NCBI GenBank assembly: GCA_033063855.1
Contig: CP093831.1
Coordinates: forward strand, 15,314,001-15,378,000
Direction of reading: 5' to 3'
Source of the DNA: Smittia aterrima
Taxonomy: Eukaryota > Arthropoda > Insecta > Diptera > Chironomidae
DNA: 64,000 bases
Part shown: in pieces, positions 1 to 12,042 of the stretch
How positions within the stretch are numbered: the stretch's first letter is position 1
Layout of the letters: every line of letters starts with the position of its first letter
Position numbers and translations under genes: made by a program
The notes under the pieces: model-generated
What the model saw: the letters and a program-made list of their open reading frames with translations, nothing else
Told to the model about the DNA's origin: nothing
The model's database searches: none

Positions 1-3000
1 AGATCCTTATCCTCAAACTTACAACTGAGGAAGTTAATCAAAGATTTCATGAGATTCTTGAGGATATGAACATTCCGAAAGACAAACGTGACCCTCTTAT
101 GAAGAAGAATCTAGACGAGAAGCGGGATATGCTTAGAATGCATTTAAAAGGTAAATAAACAAAGAAATTCCATTGAACATTTCACTAGGCCGTCTGATTG
201 TCTTGAATATTTCCACGTTCGGCCTTGACTCAATTTCATACTCAGCTGAGAGCGAAAGACTCCAATTAAGTATTTCTAAAACATCATAAATTTGAAAGAT
301 AATTCATTCATAAACTCTTTTGTGTGCGTGATGATCACATTTTTGTTTTTAAGAATTTGAGATGAAAATAACGTCGCTTGCACAATTTCTTTTATATTTT
401 TAAACTAGAATTGTGTGAAAAACCTTGAAGAAAGTCGCGTGAAAATCCGTTGCTCGAACTCACATACAATTGCATTTCTCTGTAATCGAATCGCTGAAGA
501 CTTAGCCTGGGAGCGTCTCCGCCGCATGTGTGAATAAATGAAATGCGTGGAACTTTCTTCCGGTTGTTTGTGTTCTCTTTGTGAATTCCCTTGTTTGGTG
601 ATCAAGACATTCAGCTGACCGTGACAAGTGATTCGGTTTCCTCTATAAATATGAAATATAGAAGGGTTTACGCTCTGTAAGCAAACGTACAGTAAGTGGA
701 TTCGATGACACTGTTACGTTGTTATCATTTTTCGAATCAAATTTTGTCGAGAGTCAATTGTTAATCGATGACTCGTTATCGGCTTTTTTTCTTCAAATTT
801 CATGAAGTTTACTCATTGCCTGGATTGAATATGACGTCAGGTCGATTCACACATTCATTCGCAAGCTATGTGGGTGGAAAAAGCGAAGATGATGTTGATG
901 ATTGAATTATCGCGTTTAACAAGGCAACTGTATAAAACAAATCAAACAAGGCTGTCGAGAATTTATGTCCCTAAAGCAATTGAGAAGTCACTGACATTAG
1001 ATCTGATCTAATAACCTTGAACTCGCCGAAATTATTAATCGCTCACAACGGAAATCTATCCAAACACGAACTCGAAATCTAAACAAATTTGCTAAAAATA
1101 TACTCACGTCGCTCTTTACAGTGAAGATGCAGTTTAACGCGAGATATTCTTTGTTCCGAACTCAGCATCTTCGTTTTAACTGAAAGAGGGAAAACATTTT
1201 CTTTGGCAATGAGCCAGATGGCAATAAATGTTCCATCCTCTCTTAACTCATTGACGAAATGATCTAAGCTTATTCAACCTTTTGTGAATTGAAAGAAACA
1301 TGCGTTGAGATCAAACCGCTCATTTTTTCTTCTTTTCTTCTTGTTTTAGGCAAAGCATCGTCTGAGCATCGTTCAAACTCACGCTTTGAAAAGCCGCGAG
1401 ACTACATTGAATACCTTAAAGAACCTGATCGCAGTCCGACAAAAATACATCAGTGTGTCGAGAGCTTGCGAGTTGCTCTAACAAGTAATCCCATTAGTTG
1501 GATCAAAGAGTTTGGCGAAGCAGGAATTAATGAAATCGTAACCTTGCTTGGAGAGAGCAAACGACGTCGTGAATATGAGAAGATTGAGTTTGAATGCATC
1601 CGATGTCTAAAAGCGGTTGTGAATAATACTTGGGGATTAAACGTTTTACTACGACCTGATCAGCACGCTGCTGTTCTTCTACTTGCGCAATGTCTCGATC
1701 CGAACAAGCCTCAGACTATGTGCGAAGCTGTCAAACTTCTCGCCGGTTTCTGTCTTATTCAAGAAAGAAACGGATACGACAAAGTTCTCCGAGCTGTGAC
1801 GAATGCAGCTGCTACTCCAGATAAAAGCGGCGAAAGGTTTAAATCAATCGTCGAAGCACTTTTTGTTGAACACGAACTGGAAGAGAAAGGATATGGCCGG
1901 ACAGAAACGAAGGGAGAATTATGTTATCACACATTAATCTTTATCAACACGCTTACAAACACTCCGTCGGATTTGAACTTCCGTCTACATCTACGTTGCG
2001 AAATGATGCGTTCGGGCCTTTTTGATCGTCTAGACCTTCTGTCAAAAATCGTAACACAAGGACAGGATCCTAGACTCGAAAATCATTTCAAAATCTTCAA
2101 TTCATTCAGAGAAGAAGATTATGAAGAATTCAGCTCGCGGTTTGACCATGTTAGATTGGAACTTGATGACATCAACGATTGTTTTGAGCTTTGCAAGAAT
2201 TTGGTTGTTGATACAGTAGCCGAGCCTTATTTCCTGTCAATTCTCCAGCATTTGTTGTTTATTCGTGATGATCACACTTACCGTCCCGCTTATTATAAGC
2301 TCATCGAAGAGTGTGTCAGTCAAATTGTACTACACAAGAGCGGAGTCGATCCAAATTTCAAGTCTCGCGACTTTCATATTGACACAACCGTCCTAGTCGA
2401 TGATTTGGTTGAAAGAAACAAAGCACTGGAGACAAAACGAGTAGAGGAGTACGAAAGCAAAATCGAAGAGCTTCAGATGGCGAGACAAGAAGCCGAAGCA
2501 AAAGCTGCGCATTTGGAAGAAAAGCTTAAGGAGATAGAAGCGACTGGTGTTGTGACTAAGACTAGCAAATTGCCTCAGATTAACATTCCCCCGCCTCCTG
2601 CTATGCCTGGAGGAATTCCAAGACCTCCTGCAATGCCTGGAAGTGGATTGGCAAGCAACGCACCGCCGCCCCCGCCTTTCCCTGGTATGTTCTCTTCAAT
2701 AACATTTCAATTACGTTTTTATTATTAAAACATTTTTTAACAAATTTTTTATAATATTTTTAAATTTGTTTTTAAGGAATGGGCGGACCGCCAAGACCCC
2801 CTCCTATGCCTGGAATGGGACCGCCACCTCCTCCAATGCCAGGTAAACTTAAAGACACAAGCTTTTAATCAAAGTTAATATTAATTGTTATTTAATTTAT
2901 TTAAGGAATGGGCCCTATGCCACCTCCAATGATGGGAATGATGGGACCACCAGCACCAAAAATGCCAGAAGCTCTTCCGCACGGTCTCAAACCCAAAAAG

Positions 3001-4470
3001 AAATGGGATGTCGGAGGTCCAATGAAACGTGCAAATTGGAAAGCAATTATTCCATTCAAGATGAGTGAGAAATCGTTCTGGGTGAAAGTAAACGAAGATA
3101 AATTGGCTTCTGATGATATTCTCAGCGGTCTCGCTTCGAAGTTCTCATCTAAGCCGATGAAGAAGACAGCAGAGAAGGATGCAATGGATCGTCCAACGAC
3201 AATAAAGAAATCGGTAGTTGATCTGAAAGTCCTCGATGGCAAAACTGCGCAGAATATTTTAATTCTACTTGGTGGCTCATTGAAACAATTATCATACGAC
3301 CAAATTAAGATTTATTTGTTACGTTGCGACATGTCGATGCTTGACTCCAGCGTACTTCAGCAGTTGATTCAATATTTGCCTCCGCCAGATCAATTAAAGA
3401 AACTTCAGGAATTGAAGGCATGCGGAGAAGAGTTGTCGGGAGCTGAGAAATTCGCTGCAACTATTGCTGAAGTGAAAAGACTTGGCGCCAGATTACAAAG
3501 TTTAAGCTTCCGAATAAATTTCACTGACTTAGTTAGTGATGTTAAGCCTGATGTTGTTGCAGCTACAGCAGCATGTGAAGAAGTTAAGACGAGCCGAAAA
3601 TTTGCCAAGATTCTCGAGTTAATTCTGTTGTTGGGCAATTACATGAACTCTGGATCAAAGAATGAAGCTGCTTTCGGATTTGAAATTAGTTTCTTAACAA
3701 AACTTACGAGCACTAAGGATTTTGAAAACAAACAAACGCTTTTGCATTACATCGCCGAAGTAGTTGAGGTAAAATTCCCAGAATGTCTCAATTTCTACGA
3801 AGATTTGTCTCATGTTGATAAAGCGTCTCGTGTCAGTCTCGACAATATTCAGAAGACAATGCGACAAATGAACGCCTCATTGAAAAATCTTGAATCTGAC
3901 TTGAACAATAACAAAGTTCCACAGTCACCCGATGATAAGTTTATTGAAGTCATGGGAAAATTCGCGGTTGAATGTCGTCAACAAGTCGAAGTTCTTGGGC
4001 GAATGCAAGGTCAAATGGAAAACTTGTTCAAAGATCTTGCTGAGTTCTATGCCTTCGATCCCAACAAGTACACGCTGGAAGAATTCTTCACGGACATCAA
4101 AACATTCAAGGACGCTTTCATTCAAGCTCATCGGGACAATATGAAGATTCGTGAAAATGAAGAGAAAGCTCATCGTGCTCGTGAATCACGAGAGCAACAG
4201 CAGAAAGATTTACAAGAACGCAATCAGAGGAAACTGGCGCTGGTTGATATTGACGCCGCTCAAACACAAGAAGGGGTCATGGACAGTCTTTTGGAAGCGT
4301 TGCAGACTGGCTCAGCTTTTGGAAACCGCGATCAGAGACGAAAACGCGGAGCAAGACCTCAAGGAGCTGATAGAAGGGCACAATTATCAAGAAGCCGTTC
4401 AAGAACAGGAATAACTGCAGCAAGCTTCTCAAGTCGAGAAATGCTCGCAAACGAGCTTCTCGCTGCTTAA
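1..4470 (+). CDS. dia: Diaphanous formin (DRF), 3' part; 5' end outside window
   Basis: Diaphanous-related formin, a Rho-activated nucleator and elongator of unbranched actin filaments in cytokinesis and cortical actin. Exons: 1-150 (partial), 1350-2684, 2777-2842, 2906-4470; the reading frame starts at base 3 and gives 1037 codons plus a stop. The first exon encodes the end of the GTPase-binding region (motif NIPKDKR). The second encodes the armadillo-like DID/FH3 region (PRDYIEYL, then CLKAVVNNTWGL) and a coiled coil. Proline-rich FH1 begins near 2590 and runs across the small exon. FH2 starts near 2985 (KRANWKAI). The autoinhibitory DAD is at about 4279-4360 (MDSLLEALQTG followed by RRKR). 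The order matches the family. Its 3' end converges with PSMD5. Only the N-terminal GBD is missing, through window truncation. Confidence 0.96.
151..1349 (+). other. Long dia intron, 1.2 kb
   Basis: The intron lies between the GBD exon (donor gtaaat at 151) and the DID exon (acceptor ttttag ending at 1349). Splicing restores GGC across the junction and keeps the formin frame. It is AT-rich and I see no protein-coding segment with recognisable similarity. The frame that opens at 1289 is simply intron read into the next exon. A TATA-like motif inside it is listed separately. Confidence 0.8.
644..691 (+). promoter_or_regulatory. Possible internal promoter and short 5' exon in dia intron
   Basis: TATAAATA at 644-651 is followed about 30 bases later by a stretch ending in a strong splice donor, GTAAGT, at 692. 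This arrangement is compatible with an alternative first exon (about 675-691) that would splice to the DID exon at 1350 and produce a formin lacking the GBD. The motif alone is weak evidence in AT-rich DNA, so this is inference. Confidence 0.2.
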
Positions 4471-4835
4471 CCAAAATTGCCTTAAAAACTTCAAACTTCC
4501 AATGCATTTTATCTTATTTCGAATGAAACTTCATGTAGATATTCAACTGTTTAACTTAACTCTGCAACTTAACAAACAAAACTTTTTTAATGAAATGTAG
4601 ATAAAACGCCAACAATTATTAAATGATCGGTTATCACTTCAAAAAGACAATAGAATGTAAAGTATTTCAAATATAAAAGAAGCGAGGATTCGTATTCTCA
4701 AAAGGAGCATTTCTGGTTTATTGTTGCATTTTCTTAAGTATTTTTAGGCAGTCAACGATGTTTTGTTAACTTTTTCTTTCTATTACTTAGTGATGATCAA
4801 TAAACAAAACGAATATTGAAAAAAATCATTTTGTT
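4471..4835. other. Convergent intergenic gap, dia / PSMD5 3' ends
   Basis: AT-rich sequence holding the 3' untranslated ends of two converging genes. AATAAA occurs on the plus strand at about 4799, close to the PSMD5 stop, so the dia transcript may reach or overlap the PSMD5 3' end. No other gene is seen. Confidence 0.6.
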
Positions 4836-6397
4836 TTAATCTCTCGATTCAAAAGCGACTTCTGTGATTGCTTGGACGTAGTTGAAACCTTCGCGGACAT
4901 ACTTTTGCAGTTGTAGTGTGATGGCGGCGTTGAAGGCGTTTGACTGTGAAAGAACTGTTATTACGTCGTATTTAATTTGCTTGACTTCATGTGAAGCTTT
5001 GGTGCTTCGATCAAGCAAAAATTCAATGAATCCACCTGGAAAATGTTTGACGTCAATTGAAATTTCTTTGAGATCAGTTCATCAATGACTTACCAGTTGT
5101 TCCGACAGCTTTTTGACCAAAGTCGTGATTGACCAACGACTGCAAACATTTGAATGAGCTTATAGCAATATCATCAAAAGGATTATTACAGAAGTGGAGT
5201 AAAAGCGTGAGATCATTTCCAAAAATGCATTTGAACCATTTTTGACAAATGTAACTGATTTGATTGTTGTTGCTTGGAGCTGAGGTATCAATCCAGAATA
5301 CATTTTCAAAGCACAATAGAGCTCGAACTTTAAGTTCACTTGGATAGTTTGGAATCGCCGAAGAAATATGAGACATCACTTTTGAGCACTGATCAGCATC
5401 AAGAGAATCCAAGGCTCGCTTGCCATCCTCATACTTTGCGAGGTATCCGAGCGTGTCAAGTGCTGTGTAAAGCAATTGAAAGTCATCGGAGAATAAGCAG
5501 TTGAAGAGTGTGTTGATGAGAGCAGGATAAGCATTGAAAATCTTCTCTGGATGAACCACTGCAACGTTTCCGAAGAATTTCATCAAACCAGGAACCAGAA
5601 GACTCGACAGTGGATCTTCATTGATTGTTTCGATTCGTTTCATCAACTTGGTAAACACTCCTTTGTTTTCCAGATAAACGAGTCCATAGCTGTCCAAGCA
5701 TAAATCTTTCAAGACTTCAAGTAGATTCATTAGGACGAGGACGTCTTGCTTTTCGATTTCCAATAAACTCTTTTCCAACAAGAACTCGACTCTGTCCAAC
5801 ATTTGCGAGTTCTTCCGAGCGACTCCAACAGCGACACTGTAAATTCGCAACGCAATTGTCTCGTCGCTTTTTTCAAGAGCGGTCAGTAAATTCTTTTTAA
5901 TTGCTGCATCGTCTAAGAAGTTTTGCATTGACAACAGATCCACCAAGATTTTAATCGACGGCACTCCTACACTTGTTTCACTTGATTGAAGACATTCAAT
6001 AAACATAAGAGCAGTTCCGACATTGTGAAGACCCGGCGATTGAATCAAATTCTTCTCCACAAATCGAACAGCAACAGTTTTTACTTTTCCGTTTGGATGC
6101 TTCAGGATCATCTCTACAATATCTGACAGATCAGGTTCTTCGCTTATCTTCAGATTTGTCATACACATCTCTAAGATATCATAAGCAAGATCCCTTTAAA
6201 AAAAACATGAAATATAAATTACGCTTCGTCATTATTTTTAAAACTTACGAATTTGCGTTCTTAAAGAATTTCTTTGAAGCCAAGACGCATTTTGATTCCT
6301 GAGCACTTTGCAAGAGATGCTTCTTGATTTCGCTGAGCGTTTCTTGGATAGCATCGTCGTTATCATTAACTTCAAGTGAGTTTAATAAATTATCCAT
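4836..6397 (-). CDS. PSMD5: 26S proteasome non-ATPase regulatory subunit 5 (PSMD5/S5b)
   Basis: Assembly chaperone of the 19S regulatory particle; the family binds base ATPase subunit RPT2/PSMC1 and holds base subcomplexes until they dock. Exons on the minus strand: 6397-6249, 6193-5094, 5035-4836, giving 482 residues. The protein is an all-helical HEAT/armadillo-like solenoid without catalytic motifs. Recognition rests on overall similarity, for example LGYLAKYEDGKRAL and the C-terminal EGFNYVQAITEVAFE tail, which is characteristic of PSMD5. The start is the first ATG, at 6397, followed by an acidic N-terminus. It lies upstream of no operon but is one of three consecutive minus-strand genes, and the proteasome catalytic subunit beta5 is two genes away. 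Confidence 0.88.
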
Positions 6398-6560
6398 CTT
6401 TACACAACAAATCCGTTTCGGCTAAAATTAACGTTCAGTGACTGAAAGGAAAATAAAAACTTAAAAATAATTTAGCCGCTAAAATTTTTTAATTGAAAGC
6501 TTCTTCATTGAATTTTAAGAGTTAAACGATTTTTATTGTTCGACTAATGCTCAAAGACAT

Positions 6561-7484
6561 TTAATTCTTAATTTTGCCAAAATATTTCTTCTCGATTCGT
6601 CCGCAGAACTCTGTGAGCTTGCTGTACTTGTTGATCGTCTCTTTGAGCGGCAACACGCTTTGAGGAAGTTCCATAGTAAAAATGCAGAAAAGATGCCCGA
6701 AGACCAACGCATCGAGCTCACAAGGATTCATTCCAAAGAAGTAGTCCTTGTCTTGAAGCTTCATGACCAACGATTGACAGAGTTTGTCAACTTTCTCAAC
6801 GACTTCATCGAACGTCAAGTTCTTCCAATCATAAAAGTTAAGTTGTTTCAACACTGCACGTCGTTTTCTGATGTTTTGGATGTGGTTCAGTGGGAAGGCA
6901 TAAACTGAACCATAACGTTTCTTGGTGATCTCTGTAAGAACAACTTCGTTGCACCAAGTAATGTAAAGTTCAGCGTTCGTGAGGATTTGATCGACCAACG
7001 ACATATGACTAAAGTATAAAGAATAAATAAATCAAGGGAATATCAAATGTTAAATCAACTTACGTTATCAAATCATCTTTGTCATCATTGGAGAAGTTCT
7101 CTGTCAATGACATTTTCTTATGCTCCATGAGATTAATGATGGGCTCAAATTCCGCAGCTAAAAAAGCTCCAATCTGTACGACAGGCAGTTTTGTTCGCTT
7201 CCCCGATGGTGCCATGAATTCAGCATTTGCACAACTGCGAACAGAAAACTCGCGGTCTAACATCTTTAAATATGTTTTTACAGATAAACAGCTTGCGTTC
7301 TCTGCCAACAAAATCTGCTCAGCTTCGTATGGTTGATAGATGACTATTTTCTCTGTCATCTCAACTTTTTCTAAAAGTTAAAAGAAGAAAAGAAATTAAA
7401 ATTTTCTCCAGTTTACGCAATCTTTAATTTCAAACCTAAATCATTTAAATTCAGATATAACTGGACCGTAGAGTTCTTTGCCAT
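6561..7484 (-). CDS. Mtx2: Metaxin-2, mitochondrial outer-membrane import/SAM complex subunit
   Basis: Metaxins are GST-like proteins on the cytosolic face of the mitochondrial outer membrane that work with SAM50 in beta-barrel insertion and in mitochondrial trafficking. Exons: 7484-7436, 7370-7064, 7008-6561, giving 267 residues, close to the usual size of about 263. Visible family signatures are the N-terminal thioredoxin-like segment (YEAEQILL, then NAEFMAPSGK), the central AELYITWC, YGSVYAFPLNHI, and the C-terminal GST-like core ELDALVFGHL. No transmembrane helix is apparent, as expected for metaxin-2 rather than metaxin-1. The start chosen is in a short first exon (MAKNSTVQLYL); the alternative ATG is at 7359. 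About 160 bp separates it from PSMD5 and about 210 bp from beta5. Confidence 0.88.
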
Positions 7485-7694
7485 GATGAAGCACTTTCTT
7501 AGCTACTAAATGAAACTTTTAAATCTAACTGACAACAGCGAAAAACAAGATTTCAAGAAAACCACTTCGGAAGAAAAAAAAATTCAGAAAAGATGTCAAC
7601 AAAGATTTGAAATCGACTCATCGAATGCGTTAAAAAATTTAAAATTTAATACAAAGTTCCAATTTTATTTTTCTTTAAAAGCAATAAGGAAAAA

Positions 7695-8623
7695 TTACAT
7701 GATTTTCTTTTCGCCCTGATAGCGATTGTGAAGAGCAAGACAATCTTCCTCAGAAATCAGATTCCAGCCGTCTTTCTTGACGTGGTAGACACGAACTGTT
7801 CCTCCGGAGTAAGCGTCGCGGTGAGTGGCATGGTAGATAGCAGCACGGCCAAGTTCTATCAAGACAACAAGAATCAAGTCATGTTATAGCAAAATAAGAT
7901 GAAATTTACCGTAAGCTTCTGTATCAGTAAGTTCCCATTTGTATCCAGAGTCGAGGACACCATAGGCGAAGATAGAACCGCTGCCAACGGAGAAGACTTT
8001 TCCGGTTGTTCGTGTTCCATCGGAATCGAGATAGTACAAGCTAACTTGCTTCATATCACCTCCAGCTAAGATCATTCCCATGCTAAGACCAGAGTTCTTA
8101 TAGGAATAGATGATGTTGTTCATGATCTTTGTGGCAGCAGCCAAAGAGATCTTCTTCTTGTTGCGCAACTCATAGAGGCGACACTCGGAAGTGAGTACGC
8201 GATACCAATAAGTGCAGTCAGCAGCTCCACCAGCCAAAGTTCCCAAGAGCAAGTCATTGATTTCAACAACTTTACGAACTGATTGAGATCCGATGTATTG
8301 TCCTCCAGTTGCACGAGAATCAACAGCTAAGACGACTCCACCTTGATAGATGAATCCCAAAGTTGTTGTTCCGTGATTGAATTGAATCTTAATGTTGTCG
8401 TTGGCGTCTTGCAACTTGGCCAGATTCTCAACGGGCTAAAAAATTATTTTGTTATGAGCATGACTTGGAATTATTTTGTGCAACTTACGTTTCTATACGG
8501 CGGCACAGCGAGAACTCGATTATTTTGGAGGAAATTTGTTGAATCCAACTCAGGAGCTGGTGCAAACTCCGGGAAGTCAAACTCCATCGAAGGCATGTGC
8601 TTCAAGATATCGTGTAATGCCAT
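7695..8623 (-). CDS. Prosbeta5: 20S proteasome catalytic subunit beta5 (chymotrypsin-like)
   Basis: N-terminal nucleophile threonine hydrolase that provides the chymotrypsin-like activity of the 20S core. Exons: 8623-8489, 8435-7910, 7855-7695, giving 273 residues; the second intron is only 54 bp. A propeptide of about 67 residues precedes the autocleavage site HG|TTTLGF, with the catalytic Thr at residue 68. The conserved Asp17 region (VVLAVDSRATGG) and the C-terminal GGTVRVYHV are present. Propeptide and mature length match beta5. It is transcribed divergently from YME1L with 258 bp between start codons. Confidence 0.96.
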
Positions 8624-8881
8624 TTTACTTTATTTATCACTGCGATTTACTGAAAGAAACTAATTTGTGTGTCCGGCTATTTTACGATGACTTTTGTGTT
8701 TGAGTGTCGAAACAAGTTGGAAATTCCTGTCGACGGGGACTGTCATTTGAAGTTTGATAAGCAAATTGCAAATTGAACTGAAATTGTAAAGAAATTTTAT
8801 TCTAAGTCTGTGCCTACTTAAGACGACTTTAAATCAATAGTATAGACGCAAAGCTTGAGTAGTGCTTCAACAGGCGCAATA
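8624..8881. promoter_or_regulatory. Shared divergent promoter region, Prosbeta5 / YME1L
   Basis: Only 258 bp separates the start codons of two head-to-head genes, so both promoters and both 5' UTRs must fit here. I see no TATA box in the expected position for either gene, which is common for housekeeping genes. Confidence 0.5.
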
Positions 8882-11498
8882 ATGTTTTCGATGCAGAACC
8901 TTAATCATTCGATTCATAACCAGGTAAAGAGCTTTCGCAATTTGGTTGGAAAATTTCTCTAAATTGATTTATTTCTTATCAATTCCGCGCTATAGCAAGC
9001 AGTACTATTTCATCTCTCAAACTTAACACCACGCTTGAATAAAGTTTGTATTAAAAGGGAGAAATCGAGCAGCAAATTAAAGAAAAATGAACAAGCAGAA
9101 ACATTGTCTCTTGTGTCATTGAAGAATGATTTGGTGGACGTTTTAAGAAATGAATTCAAGGAATCAGCGGAACACAGACGAAAGTTCTCGTTTAATATCA
9201 AGTTCAACAGTCCACTTGATAAACTACAAATAAAATCGTCGTCTGCCTGGACCCCATCAAATTGCTTCGTTTCTTCGGGATCATTCAACATTGATAAGAA
9301 TTCTTCCGCTTTCTCAACACAAAACCAACGACAGCAAATTCATTATTTTGCTAATGGAGGCTTTAATAAAGTCAACCGTCTAGAAGTCAGTTTGTTCAGT
9401 AGCCAACAAACAAGATCCTTCAAAACTTACCGTTCTCTCATCGCTGACAGCCAGCGAAATCCGACGATCCTTAGTCGATTAAAAGAAGCTTACAACCAGC
9501 CCACCTACAAAAATAATCCTATCGGAGGAGCTCAAGTCGCACAAACAATTCAGAATGAGTCGCTAACGAAACTCCTAAGCCAGACAGATGCCAGTAATCT
9601 CACACCCGAACAGAGGCAGCAACTCAAGATCGCATTTGCTGAAGGTTACCTTGCTGCCAATCATCCTGACAATGCTCAAAAGAGTGGACGTGCAATGAAG
9701 TTCTTGAAGGTTTTCCAGCAGCTACTCGTTACCTGCGTGTTCATCGGAATCTTCGTCAGCCTCTTCGCATCAAACAACGGGTCTGTGTTCAGGTAAATTG
9801 CTTGAAGTTGCTCACGAAAGTGTGCAGACAAACAATTTATTGATTCTTATTTCGACGACGATTTTTAAGAAATAATTTTGGTAACAGAATTCAGCTAGGG
9901 CAGAACGTCGAGGTCGACCCAGAGGACATCACAGTTTCTTTTGATGACGTTAAAGGTTGCGACGAAGCTAAGCAGGAGCTGAAGGAGGTTGTTGAGTTTC
10001 TTAAAAATCCGGATAAATTCAGTACACTTGGCGGGAAGCTACCGAAAGGAGTTCTTCTTGTAGGACCACCAGGAACTGGTGAGCTGATTGCATACTTCAC
10101 GTTTTAAGATCAATCTTAAATGTATCATTTGCTTATTAGGTAAAACACTTCTCGCTCGCGCCGTTGCTGGTGAAGCTGGAGTTCCATTTTTCCATGCTGC
10201 TGGCCCAGAGTTTGATGAAGTTCTCGTAGGACAAGGCGCTCGTCGTGTTCGTGATCTGTTCAGTTAGTTCTATTCCTTATTGTTCACTTTGGAAAAAATG
10301 CATTTTCTTCTTTTTAGAAGCGGCAAAAGAAAAAGCACCTTGTGTCATCTTCATCGACGAAATTGACTCTGTTGGATCCAAACGAACCAACTCAGTACTT
10401 CATCCTTATGCAAATCAAACCATCAATCAACTTCTCTCGGAGATGGATGGATTCCAACAGAATGAAGGCGTCATTGTTCTGGGTGCGACTAACCGTCGTG
10501 AAGACTTGGATCAAGCCTTAATGCGTCCCGGACGTTTTGATGTTGAAGTTATGGTTCCGACTCCTGACTACACCGGCAGAAAAGAAATTATTACTCATTA
10601 CTTGGGTAAAATATTGAGCAAGGACATCAATGTCGATATGCTCGCTAGAGGTACAACTGGCTTCACTGGCGCAGACATCGAGAACATGATAAATCAAGCA
10701 GCTTTAAGAGCAGCAATCGAAGGAGCAGAGGTCGTTGCAATGAGACATCTCGAGAGTGCACGAGATAAAGTTTTAATGGGTCCAGAACGTAAAGCACGTT
10801 TACCTGATGAAGAAGCAAATAAAATTACTGCTTATCACGAGGGTGGTCATGCAATTGTTGCATATTTCACAAAAGTAATTTTTTCTCTTTTAAAAACTTC
10901 AACATTCTTAACAATTTTTAATTCTAGGAATCGCATCCCCTTCACAAAGTAACAATTATGCCTCGCGGACCATCACTTGGACACACAGCTTATATCCCTG
11001 AGAAAGAACGTTATCATGTCACAAAGACCCAGCTTCTAGCAATGATGGACACAATGATGGGTGGTCGTGCTGCTGAAGAATTGATCTTCGGCCCTGAAAA
11101 AATTACATCAGGAGCAAGCAGCGATTTGAAGCAAGCGACTTCAATTGCAAATCACATGGTGAGAGATTGGGGAATGAGCGAGAAGTTTGGACTCAGAACT
11201 ATTGAAAGTGCCAAGGGTATGGTGGCGAGTGAGACTCTTTCAGCAACGACAATTGAATCAGTAAGTAACGATGGAAATATTAGATTGAAAAGTTATTAAC
11301 AGTTTTCATCTTCAGGTTGATCATGAAATCAAAAAGATTCTTAGCGAAAGCTATGAGCGAGCAAAGGTCATTCTCAAGACACACTCAAAGGAACACAAAG
11401 CCCTTGCGGAAGCCTTGTTGAAGTACGAAACATTAGATGCCGAAGACATCAAAGCGATTCTTGCAGGCGATAAGATACCTGCCGATACGAAGAACTGA
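8882..11498 (+). CDS. YME1L: Mitochondrial i-AAA protease YME1L (FtsH family)
   Basis: Inner-membrane ATP-dependent zinc metalloprotease facing the intermembrane space; the family processes OPA1 and degrades inner-membrane proteins. Exons: 8882-8923, 8996-9792, 9888-10078, 10140-10262, 10318-10874, 10928-11260, 11316-11498, giving 741 residues. Domain order: N-terminal mitochondrial region, a single transmembrane helix at about residues 258-273 (VTCVFIGIFVSLFA), the AAA module with Walker A GPPGTGKT (about 338-345, split by an intron), Walker B VIFIDEID, SRH (ATNRREDLDQALMRPGRFD), and the protease motif HEGGH at about 558-562. One transmembrane segment rather than two identifies the i-AAA and not the m-AAA type. 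The 14-codon first exon (MFSMQNL) resembles other insect YME1L starts. Confidence 0.95.
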
Positions 11499-12042
11499 GA
11501 TACAAAGAAAGCCGGACGATTCTGGTAGATGACAACGTTGGTGGTGACTTAAGATAGAATTTCCTCTTTTTTAACTTGAATGAATAATTTAGAAGAAATC
11601 GGTAACACATTATGTACAGAGCATGTGAAACGATAAACATGAATACTTTCCATGCTTAGGTAACTTTTAGTCAAACGAATGATTTAGAAAGTTCTGCGCT
11701 GAAAACAAAACAAGAAATGTCCTTAATTCATCGGTTATGAAAGCGTTGTAAGACAAAGCTTAACAGTTCAATAAATTTATTTAAACCTATTCGACTTATT
11801 GCACTCAATGGCGGGAAAAAATTTCTAGTCACCCTCGCGATTATTCACGATCACGTTGCCATGACGATCAAATATTTGTTTACAAATTGAATGCGCAAAG
11901 TTTTCTTTGACATTCATTTTAGAGAAATTTAATTTCAGAGTCGCCCGTGAACTTTTGTTTAAGAATTTTGTGTGTCAAGTTTAAATTAAAAAGTCTTTCA
12001 ATCATGAGAAGTGCAAGGATTTAGATTTAAAAAGAAGAAAGA
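11499..12042. other. Intergenic gap, YME1L to coiled-coil gene
   Basis: Holds the YME1L 3' UTR, with a polyadenylation signal (AATAAA at about 11771), and the upstream region of the next gene. I see no further gene or RNA. Confidence 0.55.

Noticed and set aside
1289..1349. Apparent N-terminal extension of the dia DID exon
   Set aside because: This is intron sequence; the polypyrimidine tract and ag at 1349 mark the acceptor, and the upstream GBD exon joins in phase.
8882..11498. Bacterial FtsH contamination
   Set aside because: The gene has seven exons with short introns and a mitochondrial-type N-terminus, so it is nuclear YME1L.
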